Shown here: positions 44,843 through 54,535 of the stretch, piece after piece
How the letters are laid out: each line of letters opens with the position of its first letter
Position numbering within the stretch: the stretch's first letter is position 1
Assembly: GCA_023423335.1 (NCBI GenBank)
Contig: JAFAFU010000065.1
Coordinates: 101,419 to 165,418 of the forward strand
Reading direction: 5' to 3'
Source: Bacillota bacterium
GTDB taxonomy: Bacteria > Bacillota > Clostridia > Lachnospirales > Lachnospiraceae
Length of the DNA: 64,000 nt
The notes under the pieces: model-generated
What the model saw: only the letters and a program-made list of their open reading frames with translations
Told to the model about the DNA's origin: nothing
Database searches by the model: none
Translations under genes and position numbers: made by a program

Positions 44843-44974
44843 TTATGTGCATTGTACAGTTCATGTACATTGCACATAAGCTGCGGATCCATTTCCATCC
44901 GCGTCCCGCATATAATACCAGGCATTTGATCATGCACTGATGTACATGTCGTATGTACATTGTACATTGTACAT
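44843..44974 (-). promoter_or_regulatory. spoIIGA leader with 16-bp inverted repeat and TGTACA array
   Basis: A 16-bp inverted repeat (44843-44858 / 44864-44879, 15 of 16 paired) carries two TGTACA hexamers; four more lie at 44941, 44954, 44961 and 44968, the last three in a 7-bp tandem (TGTACAT). GCGGAT/ATCCGC (44883-44902) adds a hairpin. TGTCGTA at 44947-44953 is one mismatch from a Spo0A box. No gene lies in this part of the 356-nt gap. Confidence 0.75.
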
Positions 44975-44978
44975 ATCG

Positions 44979-45011
44979 ATTATAACTTGTTTTGATTCCA
45001 TTTTATGTCAG
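44979..45011 (-). promoter_or_regulatory. Candidate Spo0A-type promoter of spoIIGA-sigE
   Basis: Minus strand CTGACA (45011-45006) and TATAAT (44984-44979) are 21 nt apart. The Bacillus spoIIG promoter is known for an overlong 22-bp spacer that needs Spo0A-P; the match is suggestive. Confidence 0.5.
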
Positions 45012-45083
45012 TTTCTGGTGGGTATTTCTTTGTTTTCATTTACATTTTCTTACATCAAAAGTATAAATCTTTATTTTTGGTAC

Positions 45084-45126
45084 AAAAAAAGCTGTCAGAT
45101 TATTCATTTACAAATAATCTGACAGC
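45084..45126 (-). terminator. ftsZ terminator
   Basis: Perfect 14-bp stem GCTGTCAGATTATT / AATAATCTGACAGC with an 8-nt loop, followed by seven Ts on the minus strand. Classical rho-independent terminator. Confidence 0.95.
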
Positions 45127-45161
45127 CCTAATCCCTTATGTATAATTATTTTTCTATTTTA

Positions 45162-46388
45162 TTATTTATTGTGTCGATTCTTCTGAAGGAATTCCGGAAT
45201 TTTAATTCCGCTCGGATCGGTATTCGTATTGGCCGGCGCTTTGGCAGGCTGGCTGATAATCGGTCTCCGGTTTGGATCCGTCTGATAATTCGGCTGATAA
45301 CTCGAAGCAGACTGCTGGCTATAGGGGCTGCTCGCTGCAAAACTGCGGTTGATGCTGATCTCCGGCTTAACCGGAGTATGTACCGTAGAGGCTGCGGGAC
45401 GTCTTAAGAAATCAGGTGTCTTAACCGGTTCCTTGGATCTTCCGTCAAGACCCGTAGCGATAACTGTTATGGTAGCAGCATCCTGTGTCGTATCATCAAA
45501 CATTGCACCAAAGATAATATTCGCTGAATCTCCCGCTAATTCCTGAACCAGAGTAGCGGCTTCATTGGCTTCTACCAGGCTGATATCACCGGAGATATTG
45601 ATAATCACATGGGAAGCACCCTGGATGGTTGTCTCTAGGAGCGGGCTGGTAATTGCCTGCTTCACTGCTTCCACACACTTATCATCCCCCGTACCCATAC
45701 CGATTCCGATATGCGCAACACCCTTGTCCTTCATTACAGTCTGAACATCAGCAAAGTCAAGGTTAATGAGACCGGGTACATTAATCAGGTCTGTGATACC
45801 CTGAACCCCCTGCTGCAGTACCTCATCCGCCTTCCTTAAAGCATCCGGCATGGTTGTCCTGCGATCTACAATTTCAAGTAATTTATCATTGGGAATAACG
45901 ATTAAGGTATCCACATGCTCTTTCAGACGTTCAATACCGCTGATTGCATTGGCCATACGGGTCTTTGCTTCAAACTTAAAGGGCTTTGTCACAATACCAA
46001 CCGTTAAAATACCCATATCCTTAGCAATCTGTGCAACAATCGGCGCCGCACCGGTTCCGGTGCCGCCGCCCATACCGCAGGTGACAAATACCATATCGGC
46101 GCCCTTAATCAGCTCCGACAGCTGTTCCCTGCTTTCTTCTGCGGCCTTCTGTCCGATCTCCGGCTGTGCACCGGCTCCAAGACCTTTCGTAAGCTTCTCA
46201 CCGATTTGGATGCACTGCGGAGCCTTGCAATTCTTCAGATGCTGCTTGTCCGTATTCACGCAAACAAATTCAACACCAACGATACTTTCTTCTATCATCC
46301 GATTAACGGCGTTATTTCCTGCTCCCCCTACCCCAATTACCAGTATTTTTGCAGTCGTATCCGCCTCATTTGTTCTTATCTCAAGCAA
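45162..46388 (-). CDS. ftsZ: FtsZ cell division GTPase
   Basis: 408 residues. The GTPase motif GGGTGTGAAPIVAQIA, the N-terminal VIGVGGAGNNAVNRMI and the T7 loop NLDFADVQTVM are all present. A flexible Gln/Ser/Pro linker ends in the conserved tail IKIPEFLQKN that binds membrane tethers. FtsZ builds the division ring. The start is a TTG, 8 nt after AAGGAGG, giving MLEIRTNEADT, the usual N-terminus in this family; longer starts would place the ribosome binding site inside the gene. Confidence 0.96.
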   Translation of the reverse strand: MLEIRTNEADTTAKILVIGVGGAGNNAVNRMIEESIVGVEFVCVNTDKQHLKNCKAPQCIQIGEKLTKGLGAGAQPEIGQKAAEESREQLSELIKGADMVFVTCGMGGGTGTGAAPIVAQIAKDMGILTVGIVTKPFKFEAKTRMANAISGIERLKEHVDTLIVIPNDKLLEIVDRRTTMPDALRKADEVLQQGVQGITDLINVPGLINLDFADVQTVMKDKGVAHIGIGMGTGDDKCVEAVKQAITSPLLETTIQGASHVIINISGDISLVEANEAATLVQELAGDSANIIFGAMFDDTTQDAATITVIATGLDGRSKEPVKTPDFLRRPAASTVHTPVKPEISINRSFAASSPYSQQSASSYQPNYQTDPNRRPIISQPAKAPANTNTDPSGIKIPEFLQKNRHNK

Positions 46389-46536
46389 GGTCAATTCCTC
46401 CTTCATCGTATTCTTTCTATTGATTTGCACTGCGAACCAGCTATTATTTTTGATTCCAAATCCATCTAAAAACCACATTATGATGGGATTAATTTCTGAT
46501 CTCATACAATTTATGGTGTTCCTAATCCTAATATAT

Positions 46537-46565
46537 ATAATATCTTTAAATTCCCAAATAATCAA
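46537..46565 (-). promoter_or_regulatory. ftsZ promoter
   Basis: TTGATT (46565-46560), 17-nt spacer, TATTAT (46542-46537) on the minus strand; leader of about 140 nt. ftsZ is therefore a separate unit from the wall cluster. Confidence 0.75.
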
Positions 46566-46607
46566 GCACAATTTTAAAAAAATGTGATTAAATTCGGGAT
46601 TTTTTAT

Positions 46608-47396
46608 CTAATCTGACGATTTTTTTGGTGTAGCGACAATCGCCTTCGTACCCCGGCTGAAATTTGACATATCAAGCTCCAATATGGTTCCTTCCGACCT
46701 GTCCAATACTTGATTTAGCTCCCCTCCGGAGCCTTGCAGGATATCTCTCAGCTCGGATAAAACTTCATCATAGGTGCTTCTCTTACCAAGAAGAGCAACA
46801 TAATCACCGCAATCCACGGTCACCTCAGAGTCCTTATTAAACCGGATTGTTTTCACCTCAAGACCAAATTTATCGATCTGTTGGGTAAGATTTAAGATCG
46901 TACCAAATAATGCCTCCTTTTGTACTTCCAGCTTTTCGTTCATGAGAATTTTATTGAACTGAAGACCTTTTATCAGCGGAATGTCCGGTAATTGTTCCGG
47001 AGAGCTCTCCACGATGATCCCATCCTTATCAAAATACAGAAACTCACCCATGAATTCCACGCAGCCGGCTACCATCTTTTCATAAACTCGTACCCTGACG
47101 GAATTATTGTCCGTAAGCTCCAGGTCTACCTTCTCAATGAAGGGTATCTTCACATCGGTGAAATAAGTATACTTCAGATAAAGGAGCAGGCTGTTGGTAT
47201 CCAGCCTTGATTTCACAAGCTGCTCCTTTATCTCCTCTTGTGTATATCGGGTCACGCCGATGACTGTCATATCCTCCACCCGGAAGAGATAACCGAAGAT
47301 CAGAAGAGGCAGTATTATGAATACTACCAGCTTCAGGCCGCGGACCATGAACCTCTTTCGTACACTATTCGAATTCCTGCGCTTTAATTTCCCCAT
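46608..47396 (-). CDS. ftsQ: FtsQ/DivIB cell division protein
   Basis: 262 residues with one N-terminal membrane helix (about 22-42), a POTRA domain (VEDMTVIGVTRYTQEEIKEQ) and an FtsQ domain (VRVYEKMVAGCVEFMGEFLY, then FDKDGIIVE). It forms the divisome complex with FtsL and FtsB/DivIC. GGGAG precedes the ATG. Positioned after murA as in other Clostridia. Confidence 0.93.
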   Translation of the reverse strand: MGKLKRRNSNSVRKRFMVRGLKLVVFIILPLLIFGYLFRVEDMTVIGVTRYTQEEIKEQLVKSRLDTNSLLLYLKYTYFTDVKIPFIEKVDLELTDNNSVRVRVYEKMVAGCVEFMGEFLYFDKDGIIVESSPEQLPDIPLIKGLQFNKILMNEKLEVQKEALFGTILNLTQQIDKFGLEVKTIRFNKDSEVTVDCGDYVALLGKRSTYDEVLSELRDILQGSGGELNQVLDRSEGTILELDMSNFSRGTKAIVATPKKSSD

Positions 47397-47413
47397 TCCG
47401 TACTCCCATGTGC

Positions 47414-48694
47414 TTATAAAACATTTTCACTGCAATACCGGATGTCGGCTCCTAAGAGCGAAAAGTCCCTGCAGATATCTTCATAACCCCGTTCGATACA
47501 GGTGGCTTCCCGGATGATCGTTGTCCCCTGTGCGGCAAGACCGGCAATAACCATGGCTGCTCCTGCTCTCAAATCGTGGGCTTCCACTACGGCTCCGTTT
47601 AATTTCTTTACACCCGTTATAACTGCCTGGTTTCTCAAGACCTCCAAATTGATGATCGCTCCCATCTTCCTCAGTTCCTCCACATTCTGGTACCGGGACT
47701 CGAATATTTCCTCCTGTATCGTACTTTTGCCCTCCGCCAGACTTAAGACAGTCATGAATTGCGACTGCATATCGGTCGGAAACCCCGGATAGGGCTGCGT
47801 CTTCAGTAATTCGACCGGGAGCGGTCTTCCTTTGCTGCTAATCTTTAGATTATCGCCGTCAGTATTAATATAGCAGCCGATTTTTCTTAAGATCCGGATC
47901 ACCGAATCAATCTGCCTGACCGGGGTATTCGTAAATAAAACTTCTCCCCAGGCAGCTGCAACCGCAGTCATATATGTTCCGGCAACGATGCGGTCCGGCG
48001 GGAGGGTATAGGTGGCATCATGCAGCTTCTTAACTCCCTCCACCTCGATAAAGGCAGTGCCTTTTCCGCAGATCCTTGCACCTGCTTCTACCAGGTAATT
48101 ACATAATTCCATAACCTCCGGTTCCCTGGCCGCATTGTATATGCGGGTGACCCCCTCCGACAGTACGGAGGACAGAATAACATTTTGCGTGGCACCAACG
48201 CTGGGGAACTCTAAAAATATGTCATTTCCTAGTATTTTATCTGTTGAACAATGGATGACACTCTCATCCTCACCTAAAAACTCCTGGGAAATATTCATCT
48301 TCCTGATGGCATTCAAATGATAATCGATCGGCCTTTTTCCTATGGAACAGCCTCCCGGATAGGCAACACTGGCTTCATTGCACCGTCCCAGCAAAGCACC
48401 GAGAAACAGAATGGAGCTGCGCATTTTTCTGACCGCTCCCTCTGAGACAGCACATACTTTAACAATAGTCGTGTCCACAATCAGGGTATTCCCCTCCCAT
48501 GTGGCTTTACATCCGATTTCTTCAAGAACCTTTATCATATGGAAGACGTCAAGAATTTTGGGGCAGTTCTTAAGTATCGTAATACCTTTATTCAAAATAG
48601 TAGCAGCAATAATTGGTAATGCTGCATTCTTTGAACCTTGTATTTTAACTTCACCCTTTAACTGCTCCCCGCCGACGATCTTGATACTCGACAT
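47414..48694 (-). CDS. murA: UDP-N-acetylglucosamine 1-carboxyvinyltransferase
   Basis: 426 residues. K22/N23 and the catalytic loop with C116 (AYPGGCSIGKRPID) are intact. MurA makes UDP-GlcNAc-enolpyruvate, the first step of peptidoglycan synthesis, and is the fosfomycin target. GAGGTG lies 4 nt before the ATG. It is between ftsW and ftsQ. Confidence 0.97.
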   Translation of the reverse strand: MSSIKIVGGEQLKGEVKIQGSKNAALPIIAATILNKGITILKNCPKILDVFHMIKVLEEIGCKATWEGNTLIVDTTIVKVCAVSEGAVRKMRSSILFLGALLGRCNEASVAYPGGCSIGKRPIDYHLNAIRKMNISQEFLGEDESVIHCSTDKILGNDIFLEFPSVGATQNVILSSVLSEGVTRIYNAAREPEVMELCNYLVEAGARICGKGTAFIEVEGVKKLHDATYTLPPDRIVAGTYMTAVAAAWGEVLFTNTPVRQIDSVIRILRKIGCYINTDGDNLKISSKGRPLPVELLKTQPYPGFPTDMQSQFMTVLSLAEGKSTIQEEIFESRYQNVEELRKMGAIINLEVLRNQAVITGVKKLNGAVVEAHDLRAGAAMVIAGLAAQGTTIIREATCIERGYEDICRDFSLLGADIRYCSENVL

Positions 48695-48792
48695 AGCACA
48701 CCTCAGACGATTAAGGAAATATAATACTACTATATGAAATCTCCTTTGTCCGCGTGATAAACGTGAAAAAGAGTGATGCCGGAGCCATGGGC

Positions 48793-49938
48793 TTACGACC
48801 GCTCCGCCCTTATCTGGTTGGATACCCCAAGTACGATACCCATCTCAAACAGGATTACCATAACCGAGCTGCCTCCGTAGGAAATAAAGGGCAGCGGGAT
48901 ACCGGTAGAGGGAATGGTATTTGTTACAACCGCAATATTGATCAGCACCTGAGTTGCGATATGGGCCAGAACACCGGTAGCTATCAGTCCGCCGTACAGA
49001 TCAGGTGAATTAATCGCTATGATAAAGATTCGCCAGATCATCAGGATAAAGAGCAGAATCAGGGCAATTGCCCCAAACAGCCCTAATTCTTCACAAATAA
49101 CGGAGAAAATCATATCATTATGGGATTCCGGAATAAAGCCCAGCTTCTGCATGCTTTCCCCCAAGCCTTTACCAAAAATTCCTCCTGACGCAATTGCATA
49201 CAGGCCCTGCAATATCTGATATCCCTTGGGTTCTGTCTCCACATTCAGCCAAACGGTGATACGCTCCGACCGATAGGATACGAAGAAAATCAACAGTGCT
49301 CCCATCGCTGCCAGAAAAGTACCCGAGACAACAAAGTATGCCTTCTTTTTACTGGCTACAAAGCAGACCGAAACCATGATGACACAGACCACCAGTGCGG
49401 TGGAAAAGTTTTCGATTACAATCAGGCCAAGCAGCGGAGAGATGAATAAAATTACCCTGAGGAAACCACGGAATTTATCCAGCTTCCTGGGTGCCATATT
49501 TACTATGTATGCGGTAAAAAGGATAACCGCTATTTTTGTCAGCTCGGAGGGCTGGAATCTTCCCAGGGGTCCCAGGCTGATCCAGCGTTTTGCTCCGTTG
49601 ATTACCTCCCCAAAGATCAATACATAGATCTGAAGCGCCATACATACCCAAAACAATACGGTTATCGGCTTGAGCCTGATCACCGGAAGCTTGGTGATAA
49701 ACAGATGATAATCAATCTTGGATACAAAAAGCATAATTAATATCCCAACACCGCCGAAGAGCGCCTGACGTTCCAGGTAGTGGGTAGGATTGCCGTATAC
49801 TCTTTGTGCATTATAGGAAGAGGTACTGTAAATCATGACTAAGCCAAAGCAAAACAGAAATAAAGTTAGGAACAGTAAGCTGTAGTCATAATAGCTATGC
49901 AATTTCTTTTGCTTGGTTTCACCGGCTGTTCTGGTCAT
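48793..49938 (-). CDS. ftsW: FtsW/SpoVE SEDS-family glycosyltransferase
   Basis: 381 residues with about ten membrane helices. Family motifs are LGPLGRFQPSELTKIAVIL, the loop GIFGKGLGESMQKLGFIPES and the end GIPLPFISYGGSSVMVILF. SEDS proteins polymerise glycan strands with a class B PBP. Given the adjacent spoVD and the single copy here it may serve division or, like SpoVE, spore cortex. The frame opens 13 codons upstream, but GGAGG lies 5 nt before this ATG. Confidence 0.94.
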   Translation of the reverse strand: MTRTAGETKQKKLHSYYDYSLLFLTLFLFCFGLVMIYSTSSYNAQRVYGNPTHYLERQALFGGVGILIMLFVSKIDYHLFITKLPVIRLKPITVLFWVCMALQIYVLIFGEVINGAKRWISLGPLGRFQPSELTKIAVILFTAYIVNMAPRKLDKFRGFLRVILFISPLLGLIVIENFSTALVVCVIMVSVCFVASKKKAYFVVSGTFLAAMGALLIFFVSYRSERITVWLNVETEPKGYQILQGLYAIASGGIFGKGLGESMQKLGFIPESHNDMIFSVICEELGLFGAIALILLFILMIWRIFIIAINSPDLYGGLIATGVLAHIATQVLINIAVVTNTIPSTGIPLPFISYGGSSVMVILFEMGIVLGVSNQIRAERS

Positions 49939-49942
49939 GACA

Positions 49943-49979
49943 TCCTCCATGATGTTTAATACACGATGGTAAGCCATCG
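49943..49979 (-). promoter_or_regulatory. Hairpin upstream of the ftsW ribosome binding site
   Basis: CGATGG/CCATCG with a 4-nt loop (49964-49979) lies about 15 nt before CATGGAGG. It belongs loosely to the recurrent hairpin plus Shine-Dalgarno arrangement; the spacing to GGAGG is longer than in the others. Confidence 0.45.
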
Positions 49980-49989
49980 CAAGCGTAGG

Positions 49990-51348
49990 TTATAACATTT
50001 CCCTGACATACTCCTTAAATAACCTGCCCCGCTGTTCATAATTCTCGAACATCCCCCAGCTGGCACAGGCCGGGGATAATAATACCGCATCCCCTTCCTC
50101 GGCTTTTTCCGCACACACCCTTACGGCTTCTCGTAAATCCTCCGCCATAATAATATTGGTAAAGTCATGCCGGAGGGCTGTTGCAGCGATTTTTTCCCTG
50201 GTCTGGCCAAGAAGCACAAGATATTTCACCTTGCCGCCAAAGGCTTCAATCCACTCATCGAATTCACTATTTTTATCATACCCGCCGCCGATCACCAGCG
50301 TAGGGCTTCTCATCGCCTGAACCGCCTTGATGGAAGCATCGGGGTTGGTTCCCTTGGAGTCATTATAATAGGTTACCCCATGGATGGTCTCCACATATTC
50401 AATCCGGTGCTCCACCGCCTGAAAGGAAGTGATTGCCTTCCTTATCAAATTCATCGGAATCCCCATTGTCAATGCAATTCCCACACCGGCCATGACATTT
50501 TCATAGCTGTGCTTACCGAGAACCTTAAGTTCGTTGACGTTACAAATCAGCTGCTTTTCCCCGTCCTTCGCATAATATATTTCATCTCCGCTCAGATACA
50601 GACCGCTTTTAAGCTGTGTCGCACTGGAGAAAAACATTACTCTTGTATGCAGCCGGCCGGCCATTGCACGGAGTGCCTCATCTTCATAATTTAGGATACA
50701 TACTTCCGCCGCCGTCTGGTTTCTGGCAATGTTCTCCTTCATCCCGATGTAATTTTCCATGGTATGATGACGGTCCAGATGGTCCGGTGTAATGTTTAAA
50801 ATCGCACTGATATCCGGCTTAAATTCATGGATCGTCTCCAACTGGAAGCTGCTGAGTTCAATCACTGAGACAGACTCCTCCGATGCTTCCATAGCAATAT
50901 CCGTATACGGATTGCCAATATTGCCGACAACATATACTTCCTTACAAAAGGTCCTCATGATCTCCCCGACTAAGGTTGTGGTTGTCGTTTTACCGTTCGT
51001 ACCGGTAATTCCGATGACCATGCCCTTGGAAAAGCGGTACGCCAGCTCAATTTCGCCCCATACCGGGATACCCCTGGCGCTTATCTTCTCTACGAAAGGA
51101 TGGTCAATTGCGATACCCGGACTGATCACCAAAAGATCGATGGTATCCGTCATTTCTTCCGGATACTCTCCGAATATAGCCGTAAAATTCCTGGTTATAT
51201 CAAATTTGTCGCGGAAATCTTCGGATTTAAGCTTCGTGTTCCCGTCATATAAAATCACGGCAGCTCCCTGCTTCTGCAACAGTCTGGTCGCAGAGACACC
51301 ACTTTTTCCCGCCCCAAACACCAGAACCTTCTTATCCTTCATCTGCAT
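49990..51348 (-). CDS. murD: UDP-N-acetylmuramoyl-alanine--D-glutamate ligase
   Basis: 452 residues. The N-terminal Rossmann fold (KVLVFGAGKSGVSATRLLQK), the ATP motif GITGTNGKTTTTTLV and the block DHLDRHHTMENYIGMKENI are those of MurD. It adds D-glutamate to UDP-MurNAc-L-Ala in the cytoplasm. GGAG lies 7 nt before the ATG; a second ATG 6 nt later is possible. Confidence 0.96.
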   Translation of the reverse strand: MQMKDKKVLVFGAGKSGVSATRLLQKQGAAVILYDGNTKLKSEDFRDKFDITRNFTAIFGEYPEEMTDTIDLLVISPGIAIDHPFVEKISARGIPVWGEIELAYRFSKGMVIGITGTNGKTTTTTLVGEIMRTFCKEVYVVGNIGNPYTDIAMEASEESVSVIELSSFQLETIHEFKPDISAILNITPDHLDRHHTMENYIGMKENIARNQTAAEVCILNYEDEALRAMAGRLHTRVMFFSSATQLKSGLYLSGDEIYYAKDGEKQLICNVNELKVLGKHSYENVMAGVGIALTMGIPMNLIRKAITSFQAVEHRIEYVETIHGVTYYNDSKGTNPDASIKAVQAMRSPTLVIGGGYDKNSEFDEWIEAFGGKVKYLVLLGQTREKIAATALRHDFTNIIMAEDLREAVRVCAEKAEEGDAVLLSPACASWGMFENYEQRGRLFKEYVREML

Positions 51349-51354
51349 TGTAAA

Positions 51355-51382
51355 TCTCCGTTCCGCCGTTTTCCTATACGGC
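51355..51382 (-). promoter_or_regulatory. Hairpin plus Shine-Dalgarno cassette before murD
   Basis: GCCGT/ACGGC (51365-51382) is followed by GGAACGGAG, the murD ribosome binding site. Shares the CGGCGGAA(C/T)GGAG core with the rpe leader. Confidence 0.5.
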
Positions 51383-51395
51383 CTTCCTGTTTAAT

Positions 51396-52364
51396 TTAAC
51401 CCAGTCCCATCAGTGCAATCAGACAGAGTATTGTTGTTATAATGGAAAACACCGCCACTACCCTGGTCTCCGACCAGCCTAATAATTCAAAATGATGATG
51501 AATCGGCGCCATTTTAAAGATCCGCTTTCCGCCGGTAAGCTTAAAATAACCGACCTGAAGCATAACGGAGATTATCTCAACAAGATAAATCAGACCTACC
51601 ATCAGGATGAACAGCGGCATCTTCATAACATAGGCCGAAGCGGCCACAAAGCCTCCCAAGGCTAAGGACCCTGTGTCTCCCATGAATACCTTGGCAGGAT
51701 AAACATTATATAGCAGAAAGGCCAGAAGACTTCCCGCCACCGCTCCGGTAATCGGTGAAATCCCGCTGTTCATGCCTATCGCGACTACGGTAAAGAAGGT
51801 TGCGATCAGCACCGTCACACTGGATTCCAGGCCATCCAGACCATCTGTAAAATTCGAGCCGTTTACCGTACCCAATACTACCGTGAAGAACATCGGTAAG
51901 AACAGATAAGAGATATCCATGTATTTCCCGCCGGAAAAGGGAATGAGCATCAGGGTTACATCTCCCATGAAATTCACCAGATAATAGCCCAGAATGGCCG
52001 TTACCAATATCTGTCCCAGCATCTTCTGCCATGCCTTAAGTCCCATGGACCGCTTCATTACCACCTTTATGTAGTCATCAATAAAGCCGATGATACCAAA
52101 GCCTATGGTAGCAAATAAAACCGGTACGATTTCTTTATAGTCCTTGATATAGATTAATGAGGTTATGGAAATGCTTAAAACAATGACAATTCCGCCCATG
52201 GTGGGAGTGCCGGATTTTTTCCGATGGGATGCCGGTCCTTCCTGCCTGATATACTGTCCGAATTTTAATTTTCTAAGGAACGGAATCAGCAGTGGACATA
52301 GCACCGCACATACGCCAAATGATATAATTACAGGCAAAATCACCTTAAAATCCGCAAAATCCAT
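51396..52364 (-). CDS. mraY: Phospho-N-acetylmuramoyl-pentapeptide transferase
   Basis: 322 residues with about ten membrane helices. Catalytic motifs: GFIDDYIKVVMKRSMGL (D-D), NFTDGLDGLESSV and FKMAPIHHHFELLGWSE. MraY makes lipid I at the membrane. The start MDFADFKVILPVI follows GGGAGG at 7 nt; the frame extends 11 codons upstream through a hairpin and is not used. Confidence 0.97.
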   Translation of the reverse strand: MDFADFKVILPVIISFGVCAVLCPLLIPFLRKLKFGQYIRQEGPASHRKKSGTPTMGGIVIVLSISITSLIYIKDYKEIVPVLFATIGFGIIGFIDDYIKVVMKRSMGLKAWQKMLGQILVTAILGYYLVNFMGDVTLMLIPFSGGKYMDISYLFLPMFFTVVLGTVNGSNFTDGLDGLESSVTVLIATFFTVVAIGMNSGISPITGAVAGSLLAFLLYNVYPAKVFMGDTGSLALGGFVAASAYVMKMPLFILMVGLIYLVEIISVMLQVGYFKLTGGKRIFKMAPIHHHFELLGWSETRVVAVFSIITTILCLIALMGLG

Positions 52365-52370
52365 AAAAGT

Positions 52371-52396
52371 CCTCCCATGCCGTCGCTCCGGCGGCA
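52371..52396 (-). promoter_or_regulatory. Hairpin plus Shine-Dalgarno cassette before mraY
   Basis: TGCCG/CGGCA (52378-52396) directly precedes TGGGAGG on the minus strand. Same arrangement as before flbD, dprA and nrdR. Confidence 0.6.
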
Positions 52397-52492
52397 CTAT
52401 CCGCCCCTATGCTGTCAGGCGTAATTCATACTAGTATTTGTTCTATTATTAACTTAGCCATTATACTTTATAACCTTTTAAAAGACAATATG

Positions 52493-54442
52493 TTAATTAT
52501 AGTACAAAATCAGGTCACTGTCCTTCTCTACGGTTTCCCCCGGCAGAGGAAATTGTTCAATAACCTTCTCCCCTTCTCCCAGTTTGTATAGCTCTCCAAA
52601 ATCATATATCTTCAGCAGATCCTTTACCTCCTTGGCCGTCTTTCCCAAAAAATCCGGCACGGTAAAGGACCCGATATTATATTTTTCCACTTCAGCCTCA
52701 CTATAGTTTGGCTCAATTCCCATGTAAGGGAGAATGTTGTCAAACAGCTCCGAAATTACAGGGGCCGCAATGGTTCCGCCATAATAGATGCCCGTCGGCT
52801 CATCAATCAGAATCAGAGCGATCACCTGGGGATCATTAGCCGGTGCAAAGCCGATGAAGGAGGATATGTATTTGTTGCTGCTTCTTGGCAGCTTCTCGGA
52901 GGTGGCCGTCTTACCGCCGATTCGAAAGCCCGGAAGATATGCCCTCTTACCGGTTCCGTCGGATACCACTGCCTCCAGAAGCATCTTCATTGTTTCGGAG
53001 GTTTCTTTGGATACCGCTCCTTCTGAGGTTTCATACTGAAGGGTTTTTATTGTCCTGCCCTCCGGGCTCTTGATTGCTGTGCCCAGATGCGGGGTAACCA
53101 GTTTGCCTCCATTGATTACCGCGCTGGCCGAAGTCAGCAGCTGGAGGGGTGTTATCTGAAAGGACTGCCCGAAGGACATGGTTGCCAGTTCTACGGCTCC
53201 GATAATATCCTTCTTATGCATAATGGAGTTGGCCTCACCGGGCAGATCGATCCCTGTTTTATCAAATAGACCCAGACGGTCATAATAGGTATACATTTTG
53301 TCGACTCCGACCCTTGCCCCGATTTCCATAAAAACAGGGTTACAGGAATTTTTAATGCCTTCAACAAAATCCTGGCTGCCGTGACCGCCGACCTTATGAC
53401 AGCGGATTGTCCGGTCCTCCACCCTTTTATAGCCGGGACAGAAAAACCGGTCCGTCAGCTTCACGACATTTTCCTCCAGAGCAGCGGTGGCCGTAATAAT
53501 CTTAAAGGCCGAGCCCGGTTCATAGGTATCACTGATACAGGCATTTCTCCATATCCCGTTTAACAGATCCGTTTTCTGCTGGTCTGTCAGGGTTACCCCC
53601 GCGTACTGCTCCGCCAGCTCCTCGCTCAGGGTATAGGGGTCATTTAAGTTGAATTCAGGAACATTGACCATCGCATATATCTCACCATTTTGGGGGTTCA
53701 TAACAATTATCTTGACATTATTCGCGTCCTTGGACTGTAATACCTTCTTTGCAGCCTGCTCCGCGTATTTTTGGATGTTTACATCCAGACTTATGTATAA
53801 ATCATTTCCGGGCTGAGGCTCAATCCTGTCCTCTGCCGCATTCTCGATTTCTACTCCATGGGCTGTCGTCAGGGTCAGAATTGTGCCGTCGACACCCTTT
53901 AAGTACTCTTCATACTTTACCTCCAGCCCAATAATCCCCTGATTATCGCTGCCGGTAAAGCCAATCACCTTGGAAGCCAGGCTGTCATAGGGATAATAAC
54001 GCTTATAATCCTCATCCACCATTACTCCATCCAGGTCGTATTCCCGGATCCGGTCCGCGATTTCTTTATTGACATTGGACTTTACCCGTTCAATCGAGGA
54101 TACCTTTTCCACTCTTTTTCTGACCGCGGCCTCGCTAAGCCCCAGCTCCAGGGATAATACCTTGATTACCCTCTCCGGATCCTTGATCTGGCTGTGGATA
54201 ACGGAGATCGTACATACCGGTTTATTGGTAGCCAGTTCCACCCCGTTGATGTCATAGATACTTCCTCTCGCCGCTTTGATTGCCCTCTCCCTTTCATGAA
54301 GCGCCTGTGCCCGGGCGGCATATTCTCCTGATTTATATATCATAAAATATCCCAGCCGGAAGGTAAGGCCTATTGCGGCAATAATGACGATCGTTACTAT
54401 GATGAATATATTCTTCCTGTTATATGTCCTGTTTCTTGCCAT
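52493..54442 (-). CDS. spoVD: SpoVD-type class B penicillin-binding protein with PASTA domain
   Basis: 649 residues. One N-terminal membrane helix (about 11-33), a PBP dimerisation domain, a transpeptidase domain with S311-AFK (YEPGSAFKIIT), SCN (KNSCNPVFMEIG) and KTA (GGKTATSEKLPRSSNKYISS), and a C-terminal PASTA domain (VPDFLGKTAKEVKDLLKIYD). SpoVD crosslinks the spore cortex; the KTAT instead of KTGT triad is notable. It follows ftsI and precedes mraY. Confidence 0.92.
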   Translation of the reverse strand: MARNRTYNRKNIFIIVTIVIIAAIGLTFRLGYFMIYKSGEYAARAQALHERERAIKAARGSIYDINGVELATNKPVCTISVIHSQIKDPERVIKVLSLELGLSEAAVRKRVEKVSSIERVKSNVNKEIADRIREYDLDGVMVDEDYKRYYPYDSLASKVIGFTGSDNQGIIGLEVKYEEYLKGVDGTILTLTTAHGVEIENAAEDRIEPQPGNDLYISLDVNIQKYAEQAAKKVLQSKDANNVKIIVMNPQNGEIYAMVNVPEFNLNDPYTLSEELAEQYAGVTLTDQQKTDLLNGIWRNACISDTYEPGSAFKIITATAALEENVVKLTDRFFCPGYKRVEDRTIRCHKVGGHGSQDFVEGIKNSCNPVFMEIGARVGVDKMYTYYDRLGLFDKTGIDLPGEANSIMHKKDIIGAVELATMSFGQSFQITPLQLLTSASAVINGGKLVTPHLGTAIKSPEGRTIKTLQYETSEGAVSKETSETMKMLLEAVVSDGTGKRAYLPGFRIGGKTATSEKLPRSSNKYISSFIGFAPANDPQVIALILIDEPTGIYYGGTIAAPVISELFDNILPYMGIEPNYSEAEVEKYNIGSFTVPDFLGKTAKEVKDLLKIYDFGELYKLGEGEKVIEQFPLPGETVEKDSDLILYYN

Positions 54443-54535
54443 GTTATCAAACCTTGAATGTCTTATCGTTTCATTTTATTACAAATGATGTCACTTTATT
54501 CATTCATTGGTCCGATTGCGGCTCTATTAAAGCTC

